From Intrasporangiaceae bacterium (GTDB taxonomy: Bacteria; Actinomycetota; Actinomycetes; Actinomycetales; Dermatophilaceae): a DNA stretch of 32,764 nucleotides. The notes under the pieces are model-generated. The model did not search any database and was not told where the DNA came from. It worked only from the letters and a program-made list of their open reading frames with translations. Positions 1 through 8,544 of the stretch are shown here, piece by piece (the first letter of the stretch is position 1; each line of letters opens with the position of its first letter). A program made the position numbers and the translations under genes. The stretch covers positions 1 to 32,764 of the forward strand of contig JAJPIW010000050.1 in assembly GCA_021324575.1 (NCBI GenBank), in the 5' to 3' direction.

Positions 1-75
1 GACCACGACCACGCTGGCCTCCGGGAGGACACGGCCGTCGTCGACGTGCCGACCCGTGAGGCGGGTGCCGGTCAC
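1..75 (-). CDS. Start of an unidentified gene, cut by the window edge
   Basis: A GTG codon (reverse complement of 73-75) overlaps the TGA stop of the MFS gene in a GTGA arrangement and opens a frame running off the left edge. The 25 visible residues begin MTGTRLTGRHVDD and end in a run of valines (VVVV). The 4-base overlap is the style of translational coupling used by several confident gene pairs in this window, which is the main reason to believe it. Too little is visible to name a family. The other frames either hit a stop quickly or run antisense into the MFS gene. Confidence 0.35.
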   Translation of the reverse strand, partial: MTGTRLTGRHVDDGRVLPEASVVVV

Positions 76-1601
76 GAGGTCGCCGGGCGAGGCTCGCGGG
101 TCGGGCGGGACCGACCCGTCCAGCGCAGGCGCAGCGCCACCGCGAGGGTGATGGTGAGCAGGGCAGCCACGAGGCCAAACCCTACGTCGGCGCGCATCGG
201 GACGGCGATGCCGACTCCACCACCGATCACCCAGGCCAGCTGGAGCACGGTCTCGGTGACCGAGAAGACCCGTGCGCGCACCCGCTCGGGCACGTCGCGC
301 TGGATGAGGGCGTCGAGGCAGAGCTTGCCGAGCTGACCGAACAGGCCGGTGACGACACCCACGAGAATGACCGTCCAGATCGACCAGAACATCGCTGCCG
401 CAACGGTGCTCGCGATGGCCAGGAGCGGCAGCACGGCGGCGACCCGTTCGGGGCGGGGGCCGCGCAGCCGGTTGCCGACGAGGCTGCCGGCCGCGTTGCC
501 CAGCCCGGCCGAGGCGACGGCGATGCCGAGGACGACCGGGCCCCGCCAGCCAGGGAGCGGATGCACCCGCATGAGGAATGCGAGGAAGAGGGTGAGGAAG
601 CCGGACAGGACGCGCGCGCCGGTGCAGGCGGAGAGCGCGAACCGGACCGATGTCGGGAGGACGGCAGCCAGGGAGCGCAGTCGCCTGCCGGTGACGGGAC
701 CGGTGGCCGAGCCGATGGCTGAGCCGGTGTCCGAGCCGGGAGACGAGATCGGCTGGGTCACGTCTGCGCTGGGTGAGACACCTGGCGGGGCAGATGGTGC
801 GTCGAGGGGCTCGGAGTCGACTCGGGCCGGGAGCCGGATGGCGAGTACGGTCGCGGCGACGTAGATGACGAACGCCGCCCGAAGCGACCACTGCGGACCG
901 ATCCGGGCGAGCGGACCCGCGACGGCGCCACCCAGTGCCATGCCCACGAGGCCGGCGATCGACAGCCTCGAGTTGGCACTGACGAGGGAGAACCCGGCCG
1001 GCATCAGGCGGGGTACGGCGGCAGCCCGCGCCACGGCATACGCCTTGGACGCCATCAGGCTGCCCAGGGCCGTGGGGAACAGCCACTCCGAGTGGCCCGC
1101 CACGAGCCCGGCCAGCACCCACGCGAGGAAGGCGCGCAGGGCCAGGGTCGTGCCGATGGCCCAGCGCCGGCCGTGCCGGAAGCGGTCGAGGACCGGTCCG
1201 ATCAGGGGTGCGAGCAGGGCGAACGGGGCCATCGTCGTGAGCAGGAAGAGGGCCACCTGCCCGCGGGCCTGCCCGGTCGGCATCGCGAACACCGTGCCCG
1301 CCAGCGCGACCGTGAGGGCCGCGTCGCCGGCCACCTGGACGACGTGCATCTCGGTGAGGCGGGCCAGCCCGGACTCATCGGCGCCGCCGGAGGCCGCGAA
1401 GGTCCGGAACCTGTTCGTGCCGCCTCGTGTGCCGCGCCCGAGCAGTCGGGCCGTCGCAGCGGCACCCCGGCCGGTCACCTTTGCCGAGGTCGAGACGCCC
1501 CGGCCGACGGCCCGTATGCCGCGCGCAGCCCGAGCCGAGCGGGGCGCCCCGGACTCCTCCGGCACCGGTGCCGGGGTCGTCGGTGGTGCCTGCTCGCTCA
1601 C
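72..1601 (-). CDS. MFS family transporter with long basic N-terminal extension
   Basis: An integral membrane protein of the major facilitator superfamily, probably a drug or metabolite exporter; the substrate cannot be read from the sequence. Hydrophobic helices begin near residue 85 (a segment starting LARLTEMHVVQVAGDAALT) and continue to the C-terminus. A loop of about 60 residues rich in Pro, Ser, Gly and Thr separates the two six-helix halves. The loop between helices 2 and 3 reads DRFRHGRRWA, matching the MFS motif-A style D-R-x-G-R-R. The first 80 or so residues are Ala/Arg/Gly rich and presumably cytoplasmic, which is long for the family. I chose the GTG at 1601 (MSEQAPP); an in-frame GTG at 1616 has no better ribosome site. 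It lies 49 bases downstream of zur on the same strand, so readthrough from the zinc operon is possible. Confidence 0.82.
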   Translation of the reverse strand: MSEQAPPTTPAPVPEESGAPRSARAARGIRAVGRGVSTSAKVTGRGAAATARLLGRGTRGGTNRFRTFAASGGADESGLARLTEMHVVQVAGDAALTVALAGTVFAMPTGQARGQVALFLLTTMAPFALLAPLIGPVLDRFRHGRRWAIGTTLALRAFLAWVLAGLVAGHSEWLFPTALGSLMASKAYAVARAAAVPRLMPAGFSLVSANSRLSIAGLVGMALGGAVAGPLARIGPQWSLRAAFVIYVAATVLAIRLPARVDSEPLDAPSAPPGVSPSADVTQPISSPGSDTGSAIGSATGPVTGRRLRSLAAVLPTSVRFALSACTGARVLSGFLTLFLAFLMRVHPLPGWRGPVVLGIAVASAGLGNAAGSLVGNRLRGPRPERVAAVLPLLAIASTVAAAMFWSIWTVILVGVVTGLFGQLGKLCLDALIQRDVPERVRARVFSVTETVLQLAWVIGGGVGIAVPMRADVGFGLVAALLTITLAVALRLRWTGRSRPTREPRPATS

Positions 1602-1650
1602 CCTCCCATCCTGCACCGGGTGACCGACGCCCGACGCCGTGCCGCACCGA

Positions 1651-2058
1651 TCAGAGGTGGGCCGGCGAGCAGTCGGCGCACGTCCCGACCAGCTCCAGGG
1701 TGTGGTCGACGTCGGTGAAGCCGTGCTCGGCGCTCACCTGTGCGGTCCAGCGCTCCACGGCCGGCCCGTCGATCTCCACGGTCCGGCCGCAGACGCGGCA
1801 TACGAGATGGTGGTGGTGCCCCTCGCTGCAGGCGCGGTAGACGGCCTCGCCGTCGTCGGTGCGGCGGACGTCGGCCTCGCCGTCGGTCGCCATCGACTGG
1901 AGCGCGCGGTAGACCGTGGCCAGGCCGACCCGGGTCCCGCGCGCCTGGAGCCGGGCGTGCAGCTCCTGCGCGGACTGGAAGCCGGAGCTCGCCGCGAGGA
2001 GCTCGGCGATCGCGGCGCGCTGCCGGGTCGGACGGCGGGTAGCGGGGTCGGTCGTCAT
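1651..2058 (-). CDS. zur: Zinc uptake regulator, Fur family
   Basis: A 135-residue Fur-family repressor, probably the zinc sensor Zur. The N-terminal winged helix covers about residues 8-75, with the family's ATVYRAL recognition segment near 47-53. The dimerisation domain starts with four consecutive histidines (81-84) and holds two Cys pairs, C87/C90 and C127/C130, which in this family bind structural zinc. The ATG overlaps the znuB stop in ATGA, with GGAGG five bases upstream, so zur is the last gene of the znuA-znuC-znuB-zur operon. Two Zur-type boxes at the operon promoter imply autoregulation. An iron or manganese sensor is less likely given the operon content and box sequence. The rare GTA codon for V86 comes from a GTATGCCG octamer. 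Confidence 0.9.
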   Translation of the reverse strand: MTTDPATRRPTRQRAAIAELLAASSGFQSAQELHARLQARGTRVGLATVYRALQSMATDGEADVRRTDDGEAVYRACSEGHHHHLVCRVCGRTVEIDGPAVERWTAQVSAEHGFTDVDHTLELVGTCADCSPAHL

Positions 2059-3038
2059 GAGGGGCCTCCTGCCGAGGTCGCGTGCTCGTCGTAGTGCCCC
2101 TCGTGCGGGGCGTGCCGGTGGCCGTCGTGGAGGTAGTCGACGTGGTCGTCGTGCGGAATCGCCTCGTGGCCGCACTCAGGCCCGTGCTCGTGGTCGTGGC
2201 GTTCGGCCCGTCGGTGTCGGGCGGCGGCGAGCCGGTCGCGGACCGCGGCGAGGACGGCGACGACGAGGTATGCCGCGATGGCGAGCAGGACGATCGACCC
2301 ACCGGAGGGGGTGCCGGCGTAGTAGGAGCCGATGACGCCGAGCACGCTGGACAGCACGCCGACGACGACGGCCCAGGCCAGGGCGGTGCGGAAGCTGCGG
2401 CCGAGGATCTGGGCCGTCGCGTTGGGCAGGATCATGAGTGCACTGATGAGCAGGAGGCCGACGACGCGCATCGACACGACGACCGTGACGGCGGTGAGGA
2501 TGGCCAGGGTCAGGTTGAGGGCGGTGACCGGCATCCCGGTGGCCCGTGCGTACTCCTCGTCGTTCGCGACGGCGAAGAGGCGGGTGCGCAGGGTCAGCGT
2601 CACGGCCAGGACGACGACTGCGAGGCCTGCGAAGATCACCAGGTCCGAGCTGCTCGTGGTGAGGATCGCGCCGAAGAGGTATGCCGTGAGGTTGGCCGGG
2701 CTGGACGCGCTGGACTGGGAGATGAGGACGACACCGAGGGCGATGCCGCCGTAGAACATGACGGCCAGGGCGATGTCGCCGGAGGTCCGGCCGCGCAGCC
2801 GGATCAGCTCGATGGCGACGGCGGCCACGACGGCGGCCGCGAGGGCGGTGAGCACCGGCTGGGTGTTGGTGAGCAGGCCGATGGCCACGCCGGCGAGGGC
2901 GACGTGGCCCATCCCGTCGCCGATGAGCGACATGCGTCGCTGGACGAGGAAGACCCCGACGAGCGGGGCGGCGATGCCGACGAGGAGCGCGGCGACGAGC
3001 GCCTGCTGCATGAAGCTGTAGCCGAGGAAGTCAGGCAT
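2055..3038 (-). CDS. znuB: Zinc ABC transporter permease (ZnuB-like) with His-rich tail
   Basis: The membrane subunit of an ABC-3 family metal importer, 327 residues with about eight hydrophobic helices up to residue 272. The segment with NDEEYARATGMPV is the family's conserved coupling loop region. The last 50 or so residues are hydrophilic and hold 13 histidines and one cysteine (HDHEHGPECGHE, then DGHRHAPHEGHYDEH), which should bind Zn(II). The ATG overlaps the end of znuC by 8 bases and follows GGGAGG at five bases' spacing. It would work with the ATPase at 3031-3855 and the lipoprotein at 3852-4841. Zinc rather than manganese is inferred from the Zur boxes and histidine tails. Confidence 0.9.
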   Translation of the reverse strand: MPDFLGYSFMQQALVAALLVGIAAPLVGVFLVQRRMSLIGDGMGHVALAGVAIGLLTNTQPVLTALAAAVVAAVAIELIRLRGRTSGDIALAVMFYGGIALGVVLISQSSASSPANLTAYLFGAILTTSSSDLVIFAGLAVVVLAVTLTLRTRLFAVANDEEYARATGMPVTALNLTLAILTAVTVVVSMRVVGLLLISALMILPNATAQILGRSFRTALAWAVVVGVLSSVLGVIGSYYAGTPSGGSIVLLAIAAYLVVAVLAAVRDRLAAARHRRAERHDHEHGPECGHEAIPHDDHVDYLHDGHRHAPHEGHYDEHATSAGGPS

Positions 3039-3855
3039 GCTCGCCTCCCTTGGGCTTGGGGACGACCTGGGGCGAGCGGAGCGGTCCGGTGTCGTGGTGG
3101 TCCGGTGCCGTCACGTGGAGGTGGTGGTGGTGACCGGGCTCGTGGGCCAGCTCGTGCGCGGCGTATGCCGTGGGGGAGCCGTCGAAGTCGATGACCCCGT
3201 CCCGGAGGCAGACGATCCGGTTGACGATGAGCTCGAGCGCCTCGAGCTCGTGGGTGACGATGAGCATGGTCGTGCCCTGCTCGGCGAGGTGATGGAGGAC
3301 GTCGGCGAGGACGTGCTGGCTGGCGACGTCGACACCCGCGGTGGGCTCGTCCATCACGAGGATGTCGGGCTGGGACGCGAGAGCGCGGGCGATGAGCACC
3401 CTTCGCTGCTGGCCGCCGGAGAGGGTCGACACGTCGGTCTTCATCCGGTCGCCGAGTCCGACGGTCGCGAGGGCCTTGCGGACGATCGCCGCGTCGGCCG
3501 TTCCTGCCGGCTTCCACCACGGTCGATGGGAGAGGCGGCCGACGGCGACGACTTCCTCGGCTGTCGCGCGGACCGAGGCGGAGAGCGAATGTCGTTGCGG
3601 CACATAGCCGATCCGGGTGTGGTCGGTGAACCGGTCACGGGGGACGCCGAAGAACTCGACCTCACCGCCGAGGTGCTCGGCCAGACCGAGGATCCCGCGG
3701 ACCAGGGTCGACTTGCCCGACCCGTTGGGCCCCAGGAGGGCGATGACGTCACCGGGTTCGATGGTGAGGTCGACGTGCGACACCACGACCCGGTCGGAGT
3801 ACCCGAAGGAGGCCGCCGCGAGTCGCAGCACCGGGGTGGGGACGGGCTCGGTCAC
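3031..3855 (-). CDS. znuC: Zinc ABC transporter ATP-binding protein (ZnuC-like)
   Basis: The 274-residue ATPase subunit of the zinc importer. It has Walker A GPNGSGKS (42-49), the Q-loop glutamine at 87, signature LSGGQQ (145-150), Walker B ILVMDE (165-170) and the switch histidine in THE (202). A C-terminal extension from about residue 231 is His-rich, with nine histidines in 25 residues including HHHH at 242-245. The GTG start at 3855 overlaps the znuA stop as GTGA; an in-frame GTG at 3861 is the alternative. A much longer open frame running upstream in this phase overlaps znuA and is not real. Confidence 0.9.
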   Translation of the reverse strand: MTEPVPTPVLRLAAASFGYSDRVVVSHVDLTIEPGDVIALLGPNGSGKSTLVRGILGLAEHLGGEVEFFGVPRDRFTDHTRIGYVPQRHSLSASVRATAEEVVAVGRLSHRPWWKPAGTADAAIVRKALATVGLGDRMKTDVSTLSGGQQRRVLIARALASQPDILVMDEPTAGVDVASQHVLADVLHHLAEQGTTMLIVTHELEALELIVNRIVCLRDGVIDFDGSPTAYAAHELAHEPGHHHHLHVTAPDHHDTGPLRSPQVVPKPKGGEHA

Positions 3856-4841
3856 GGACACTGCTGCCCCGCTCGCAGCGTCGCGAGGTTGGCCTGCATG
3901 ACCTGGAGGTAGTCGGTGCCGGCGCTGGCCGAGGTGATCCCCTCGATCGGGTCCAGAACCTTGACCTGAGCCCCCGTCTCGTGGGCGATCGTGTCGACCA
4001 GGGCGGGGGAGACGAGGGTCTCGGCATAGACCGTCGTGACGTGGTGGTCCTTGATCGTCGTGACGATACGGGCCATGGCGGAGGCGGTGGGCTCGGCGTC
4101 GGGGGAGATGCCGCTCACCGAGACCTGGGTGAGGCCGTACCGCTGTGACAGGTAGCCGAAGGCGGCGTGCCCGGTGACGATGTCCTTGAGCCTGCAGCCC
4201 TTGAGCCCGGCAGCGAAGTCGGTGTCCAGGGCGGTCAGCTTGCCGACGAGGGCCGTGGTGTTGGCCGCGTAGGTCGAGGCGTTGGCGGGGTCCTTGGCGG
4301 CCAGCTCGGCGCCGATCGCGGTGACGACGGCGGCATACCGCTTGGGGTCGAGCCAGAAGTGCGGGTCCTTGGACCCGGGGGCACCGTTCGTCGCGCTCGA
4401 GGTCTCCTCGTCGGCGGCGGTCAGGGTGAGGTCGGCCGGGCCGGAGACGTCGAAGCCGACGCCCTTGTCGAGCTGGTCGACCGCGCTGTCGACGGCGGGC
4501 TGGAAGCCCCTCTCGTAGACGACGACGGTGGCCTGGTGCAGGCCGACGACCTGCTGTGGGGTGAGCTCGAGGTCGTGCGGCTCGGCGCCGGGCTTGGTGA
4601 GGGGCAGGACGTGGACGTGGTCGCCGCCGATCTGCTCGACCGCGTACTCCAACGGGTAGAACGCCGCCCCGACGCTGATCTGGCCTCCCGGTCTCGAAGC
4701 GCCGTTGGACGCCGCGGTCGTGCACGCGGCGGTCAGGGCGACGGCGGTGAGGGCGACGGCGGTGAGGGCGACGGCGGCAGGACCGGCGCCGCGTGAGCGA
4801 CCAGCGCTGCGTGGGGGGACGCGGGAGCGGTGGGCGAACAT
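3852..4841 (-). CDS. znuA: Zinc ABC transporter substrate-binding lipoprotein (ZnuA-like)
   Basis: A cluster A-I/TroA-type metal-binding protein, 329 residues, exported as a lipoprotein: basic N-terminus, hydrophobic stretch of AVALT repeats, lipobox LTAAC with Cys40. Likely ligands follow the family pattern: H89 in PHDLELTP, H161 in DPHFWLDP, H225 in TGHAAFGY and an acidic residue near D297. Its central loop lacks the His/Asp-rich insertion typical of ZnuA; histidine-rich segments lie instead on ZnuB and ZnuC. Three ATGs lie at 4850, 4847 and 4841. I chose 4841 because a -35/-10 pair places the transcript start at about that codon. It is the first gene of the operon. Confidence 0.88.
   Translation of the reverse strand: MFAHRSRVPPRSAGRSRGAGPAAVALTAVALTAVALTAACTTAASNGASRPGGQISVGAAFYPLEYAVEQIGGDHVHVLPLTKPGAEPHDLELTPQQVVGLHQATVVVYERGFQPAVDSAVDQLDKGVGFDVSGPADLTLTAADEETSSATNGAPGSKDPHFWLDPKRYAAVVTAIGAELAAKDPANASTYAANTTALVGKLTALDTDFAAGLKGCRLKDIVTGHAAFGYLSQRYGLTQVSVSGISPDAEPTASAMARIVTTIKDHHVTTVYAETLVSPALVDTIAHETGAQVKVLDPIEGITSASAGTDYLQVMQANLATLRAGQQCP
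4728..4772. repeat. Three tandem 15-bp units in the znuA signal peptide
   Basis: The unit GGCGGTGAGGGCGAC occurs three times head to tail (4728-4742 with one substitution, 4743-4757, 4758-4772). Each unit encodes five residues (AVALT on the minus strand), so copy-number change would lengthen or shorten the hydrophobic core of the ZnuA lipoprotein signal without shifting frame. Confidence 0.9.
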
Positions 4842-4878
4842 GAGCATCATTCTCAGGTCAACTGAGAACGATTGTCAA
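4841..4878 (-). promoter_or_regulatory. znuA promoter with two Zur-type operators
   Basis: Reading on the minus strand, TTGACA (4873-4878) is followed after 18 bp by GAGAAT (4849-4854), and the ATG at 4841 lies 7 bases beyond it, so the transcript is probably leaderless. Two dyads fit TGAnAAnnnTTnTCA: TGAGAACGATTGTCA (4863-4877, perfect) and TGAGCATCATTCTCA (4841-4855, one mismatch on the reverse strand). The first covers the -35 region and the second the -10 and start codon, so Zn-bound Zur would block polymerase. The consensus is from knowledge of actinobacterial Zur sites; binding is inferred. Confidence 0.75.
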
Positions 4879-4890
4879 TCTCACGCTCCG

Positions 4891-5172
4891 TCAGCGGGGG
4901 ATGGCCTGGGTCAGCGTGATGCCGACCCAGAGGGCCAGCACGGCCAGCCGCATCAGGCGTTCGCTGCTCGACAGGACCGGCCAGGTGAGGAACAGGATCC
5001 AGGCCAGGACGAACGCCCCGACCGCCATGAGCACCCACCCCCAGCCCGGGACGAGGATTCCGGCGACGAGCAGGCCGAGCATGAGGAGGAACGGCACGGC
5101 CTTGGGGAGCCGGGACAGCCGGGTGAGGACGGGCACGCTGGCCTGCTCGATGGTGTGGCGAAGGGATGACAC
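4891..5172 (-). CDS. Small three-helix membrane protein (DUF6703-like)
   Basis: A 93-residue protein with about three hydrophobic segments (FLLMLGLLVAGILV, WVLMAVGAFVLAWILFLTW and LMRLAVLALWVGITL) after an amphipathic N-terminus starting SSLRHTIEQASVPVL. It resembles small actinobacterial membrane proteins filed as DUF6703; that assignment is from memory of the pattern. No function is known to me. The GTG at 5172 is chosen because the conserved-looking part begins there; upstream codons in the same frame run into the divergent gene at 5234. It lies just upstream of the znu promoter but ends before it, so the two are probably separate units. Confidence 0.65.
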   Translation of the reverse strand: MSSLRHTIEQASVPVLTRLSRLPKAVPFLLMLGLLVAGILVPGWGWVLMAVGAFVLAWILFLTWPVLSSSERLMRLAVLALWVGITLTQAIPR

Positions 5173-5233
5173 GAGGGACAAGGGTACGGAAACTCGGGGG
5201 ACGACCGAGACCACACGGCATACGGTCGGGTCC

Positions 5234-5629
5234 ATGGGTTCCCACTTCGACAACCTGACCATCGACTGCGACGACCACTACGCCCTCATGCAGTGGTGGA
5301 AGCAGGTCCTCGACGGCTACGACGACGACCCCGACGACCCGAACAACCCCGGCGACCCGGCGTCGGCGCTCGTCGGCCCCACCGGCTCTCCCCGGTTGCT
5401 CTTCATGCCGGTGCCCGAGGCTAAGACCGTCAAGAACCGGCTCCACCTGGACCTGCGCCCGCAGGACCGGACCCGCGACGAGGAGGTCGAGCGCATCGTC
5501 GGGCTCGGGGGCACCGTCTACGAGCGGCATGTGAAGGACGACGGCTCGGGCTGGGTGACGATGCTCGACCCCGAGGGCAACGAGTTCTGTGTGGAGCGGA
5601 GCACGGCCGAGCGGGAGGAGCCCGCATAA
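5234..5629 (+). CDS. VOC-fold (glyoxalase-like) protein
   Basis: A 131-residue protein of the vicinal-oxygen-chelate superfamily, glyoxalase-like group. Features are the opening FDNLTIDCDDHYALMQWWKQVLDG, an acidic DDDPDDPNNPGD loop, the central NRLHLDLRPQDRTRDEEVERI and the closing MLDPEGNEFCV. The HLDL histidine and the terminal glutamate are where metal ligands usually lie. Substrate unknown; relatives range from lyases to resistance proteins. The ATG follows a CGGCATAC octamer by 10 bases and has no clear Shine-Dalgarno. The gene is divergent from the membrane protein at 4891-5172 with a 61-bp gap, and upstream of glyS. Confidence 0.78.
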   Translation: MGSHFDNLTIDCDDHYALMQWWKQVLDGYDDDPDDPNNPGDPASALVGPTGSPRLLFMPVPEAKTVKNRLHLDLRPQDRTRDEEVERIVGLGGTVYERHVKDDGSGWVTMLDPEGNEFCVERSTAEREEPA

Positions 5630-5634
5630 CCTGT

Positions 5635-5664
5635 GTGACCGGCATACGCGCGCTTGGATAGCCT
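5635..5664 (+). promoter_or_regulatory. Candidate glyS promoter
   Basis: GTGACC (5635-5640) and TAGCCT (5659-5664) are separated by 18 bp, and the glyS ATG lies 7 bases after the -10 element, the spacing expected of a leaderless transcript. A CGGCATAC octamer (5640-5647) overlaps the spacer. The match to consensus is modest. Confidence 0.4.
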
Positions 5665-5671
5665 TGCGCGC

Positions 5672-7081
<1,410 letters not shown>

Positions 7082-7094
7082 TCTCCGGTATGCC

Positions 7095-8153
7095 GTGAGC
7101 GTGCGCCAGACGTTCAACCCGGGCATCAACCCGACGGTCCTGGCCGACCTGCCCGGGCTGCCCGGGGGCTCACCAGGGTCCAGGGTCGACCAGTGGCTCT
7201 CCTCGTGGGCGGTCGGGCAACGGATGGCCGCCGTCCCTGCGGTCGTGGCGGCGGCCCAGGAGCTGGCCGGCACGAGCCCTCCGCTGGTGCCGCTGCCGAC
7301 CGTGGATCGTCTGCCGACGGTGACGTCCGCGACGATCGCTGAGGCTGAGCCATGGCCCGCGTTGCTCAACTCACTGGTGGCACAAGGCCATTCGGCATCC
7401 GTCGAGCTGGCGGACGATCTGGGCCGGGCCCTCGGGGGGACGGTGGCCACTCTGGTGAGCGGTCCGGTCGGAGCCCGGGTGGCCCGACCGGACTGGCCGG
7501 CCGCGCACTGGGACTCGTGGTCGCGCGTGCGGCGGGTGACCGTCGGGGGCGGCATCCTCTCCGGAGTGCTCGGGGTTCGTATGGTCACCACGGCCGCTGC
7601 CTGGCTCTCCGACATCGCGGCGCCGGTCGAGGTCGTGCTCGCCCATGACCCGGCCTCGCTCGTGCTGCGGGGGGCCGGGGCGGGCGGTATCCCGGGAGGG
7701 GCGGACGTCGGGCTCGTTCTCGACTCCGGTGGTACGACGATCAAGCGGGCCGTGGTGTCTGGGGCCGACAGCCAGGACCGGCCGGCCGCCCCAGCCCCGG
7801 GACCAAGGCATGCGGCATACGACCTCGTCGGGATCCTGGTCCGTGCCGCTGTGGAGATCGCGCCGCCCGGCGATCGGCCGCTGGGGGTTGCCTTCGCTCT
7901 GGCCACGTACGTCGACGAGTCGGGGCAGCCGTATGCCGACCAGCTCGGTCCGTATGCGGCGCTCGGCCAGATCGACCTCGTCCCCGAGCTGGCCCGGCTG
8001 CTCTCCGAGCGACTCTGCCGGCCGGTCACCGTCAGGGTCCGGCACGACGGGGAGTCCGCCCTGCTCGGTGCCCGCCTCGACGACCCGTCGACGGACGCTG
8101 TGATCGTCCTGGGTACGGCGGTCGGCACCGCAGTGGACCCCATCGGGTCCTGA
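7095..8153 (+). CDS. Unassigned protein with ASKHA/ROK-like phosphate-binding motif
   Basis: A 352-residue soluble protein I cannot name. Near residues 206-220 it reads LVLDSGGTTIKRAVV, resembling the phosphate-1 loop of sugar kinases of the ROK/hexokinase superfamily (D-x-G-G-T-x-x-K). Near 335-346 VIVLGTAVGTAV resembles a glycine-rich adenosine-site strand. The first 200 residues, with many Trp and Pro, match nothing I recognise, and the motif lies far later than in ordinary ROK kinases, where it is N-terminal. It starts at GTG 7095, 13 bases after glyS, with no Shine-Dalgarno; a GTATGCCG octamer overlaps the start codon. Cotranscription with glyS is likely. GTG 7101 is an alternative start. 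Confidence 0.6.
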   Translation: MSVRQTFNPGINPTVLADLPGLPGGSPGSRVDQWLSSWAVGQRMAAVPAVVAAAQELAGTSPPLVPLPTVDRLPTVTSATIAEAEPWPALLNSLVAQGHSASVELADDLGRALGGTVATLVSGPVGARVARPDWPAAHWDSWSRVRRVTVGGGILSGVLGVRMVTTAAAWLSDIAAPVEVVLAHDPASLVLRGAGAGGIPGGADVGLVLDSGGTTIKRAVVSGADSQDRPAAPAPGPRHAAYDLVGILVRAAVEIAPPGDRPLGVAFALATYVDESGQPYADQLGPYAALGQIDLVPELARLLSERLCRPVTVRVRHDGESALLGARLDDPSTDAVIVLGTAVGTAVDPIGS

Positions 8154-8165
8154 CGCCGAGTCGAG

Positions 8166-8215
8166 CGATCACGACCCGCGGTGATCGACCGAACGAACCC
8201 CGAGTGTCGTGATCG
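8166..8215. terminator. Candidate bidirectional hairpin between convergent genes
   Basis: CGATCACGAC (8166-8175) and GTCGTGATCG (8206-8215) are perfect 10-bp inverted arms 30 bases apart. The inner segment also offers CGATCAC/GTGATCG (8166-8172 with 8181-8187). It lies in the 103-bp gap between genes converging at 8153 and 8257. There is no T-tract, so if it terminates it is not a classic intrinsic terminator; a protein site is possible. Confidence 0.45.
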
Positions 8216-8225
8216 GTCGTCTCGG

Positions 8226-8265
8226 CTCAGGTGCCCTCAGGTGGCCTGAGGTGTCCTCAGGTGTC
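8226..8265. repeat. Four imperfect 10-bp tandem units at the DUF1905 gene end
   Basis: Units of CTCAGGTGnC run head to tail at 8226, 8236, 8246 and 8256 (the third has CTG for CTC). The last unit supplies the TGA stop of the minus-strand gene ending at 8257, so copy loss or gain would alter its 3' flank and possibly its last residues. Confidence 0.75.
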
Positions 8266-8544
8266 GAGGGTGAGGCGCACGCTGACCTCGTCGCCGAGGG
8301 CGATCCGCTCAGCCCGGCGCACGGTGTCCTTGAGCGGGAGGACGTAGCCGCCGTTCTTGGGCCACAGCGCGGTCTTGAAGTCGGTGGACCCGATCCGCAC
8401 GGCGACCGGGACCATGCCCCAGCCGTAGGTCACCAGGTGGGCGGCCGCCTCGATCTCGGCGGACTCCTCGTCGGGCACCGTGACGAAGTGGTACGGCGCC
8501 GGCCCGCGCCACTCCCAGATCTCGCCGCGGAAGGTGAGCCTCAT
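8257..8544 (-). CDS. DUF1905 domain protein
   Basis: A 95-residue protein that is one DUF1905 domain: it opens MRLTFRGEIWEWRGPAPYHFVTVP and carries GWGMVPVAVRIGSTDFKTALWPKNGGYVLPLKD, the conserved core. Biochemical function is not established to my knowledge; it often occurs beside YdeI/OmdA-type domains. The ATG overlaps the stop of the alpha/beta hydrolase by four bases, so it is the third gene of the operon 10109-8257. An open frame continues upstream but lies wholly inside the hydrolase gene. Confidence 0.85.
   Translation of the reverse strand: MRLTFRGEIWEWRGPAPYHFVTVPDEESAEIEAAAHLVTYGWGMVPVAVRIGSTDFKTALWPKNGGYVLPLKDTVRRAERIALGDEVSVRLTLDT

Noticed and set aside
5641-5671. T-box leader upstream of glyS
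   Set aside because: The gap between the preceding stop (5629) and the ATG is only 42 bp, too short for a T-box.
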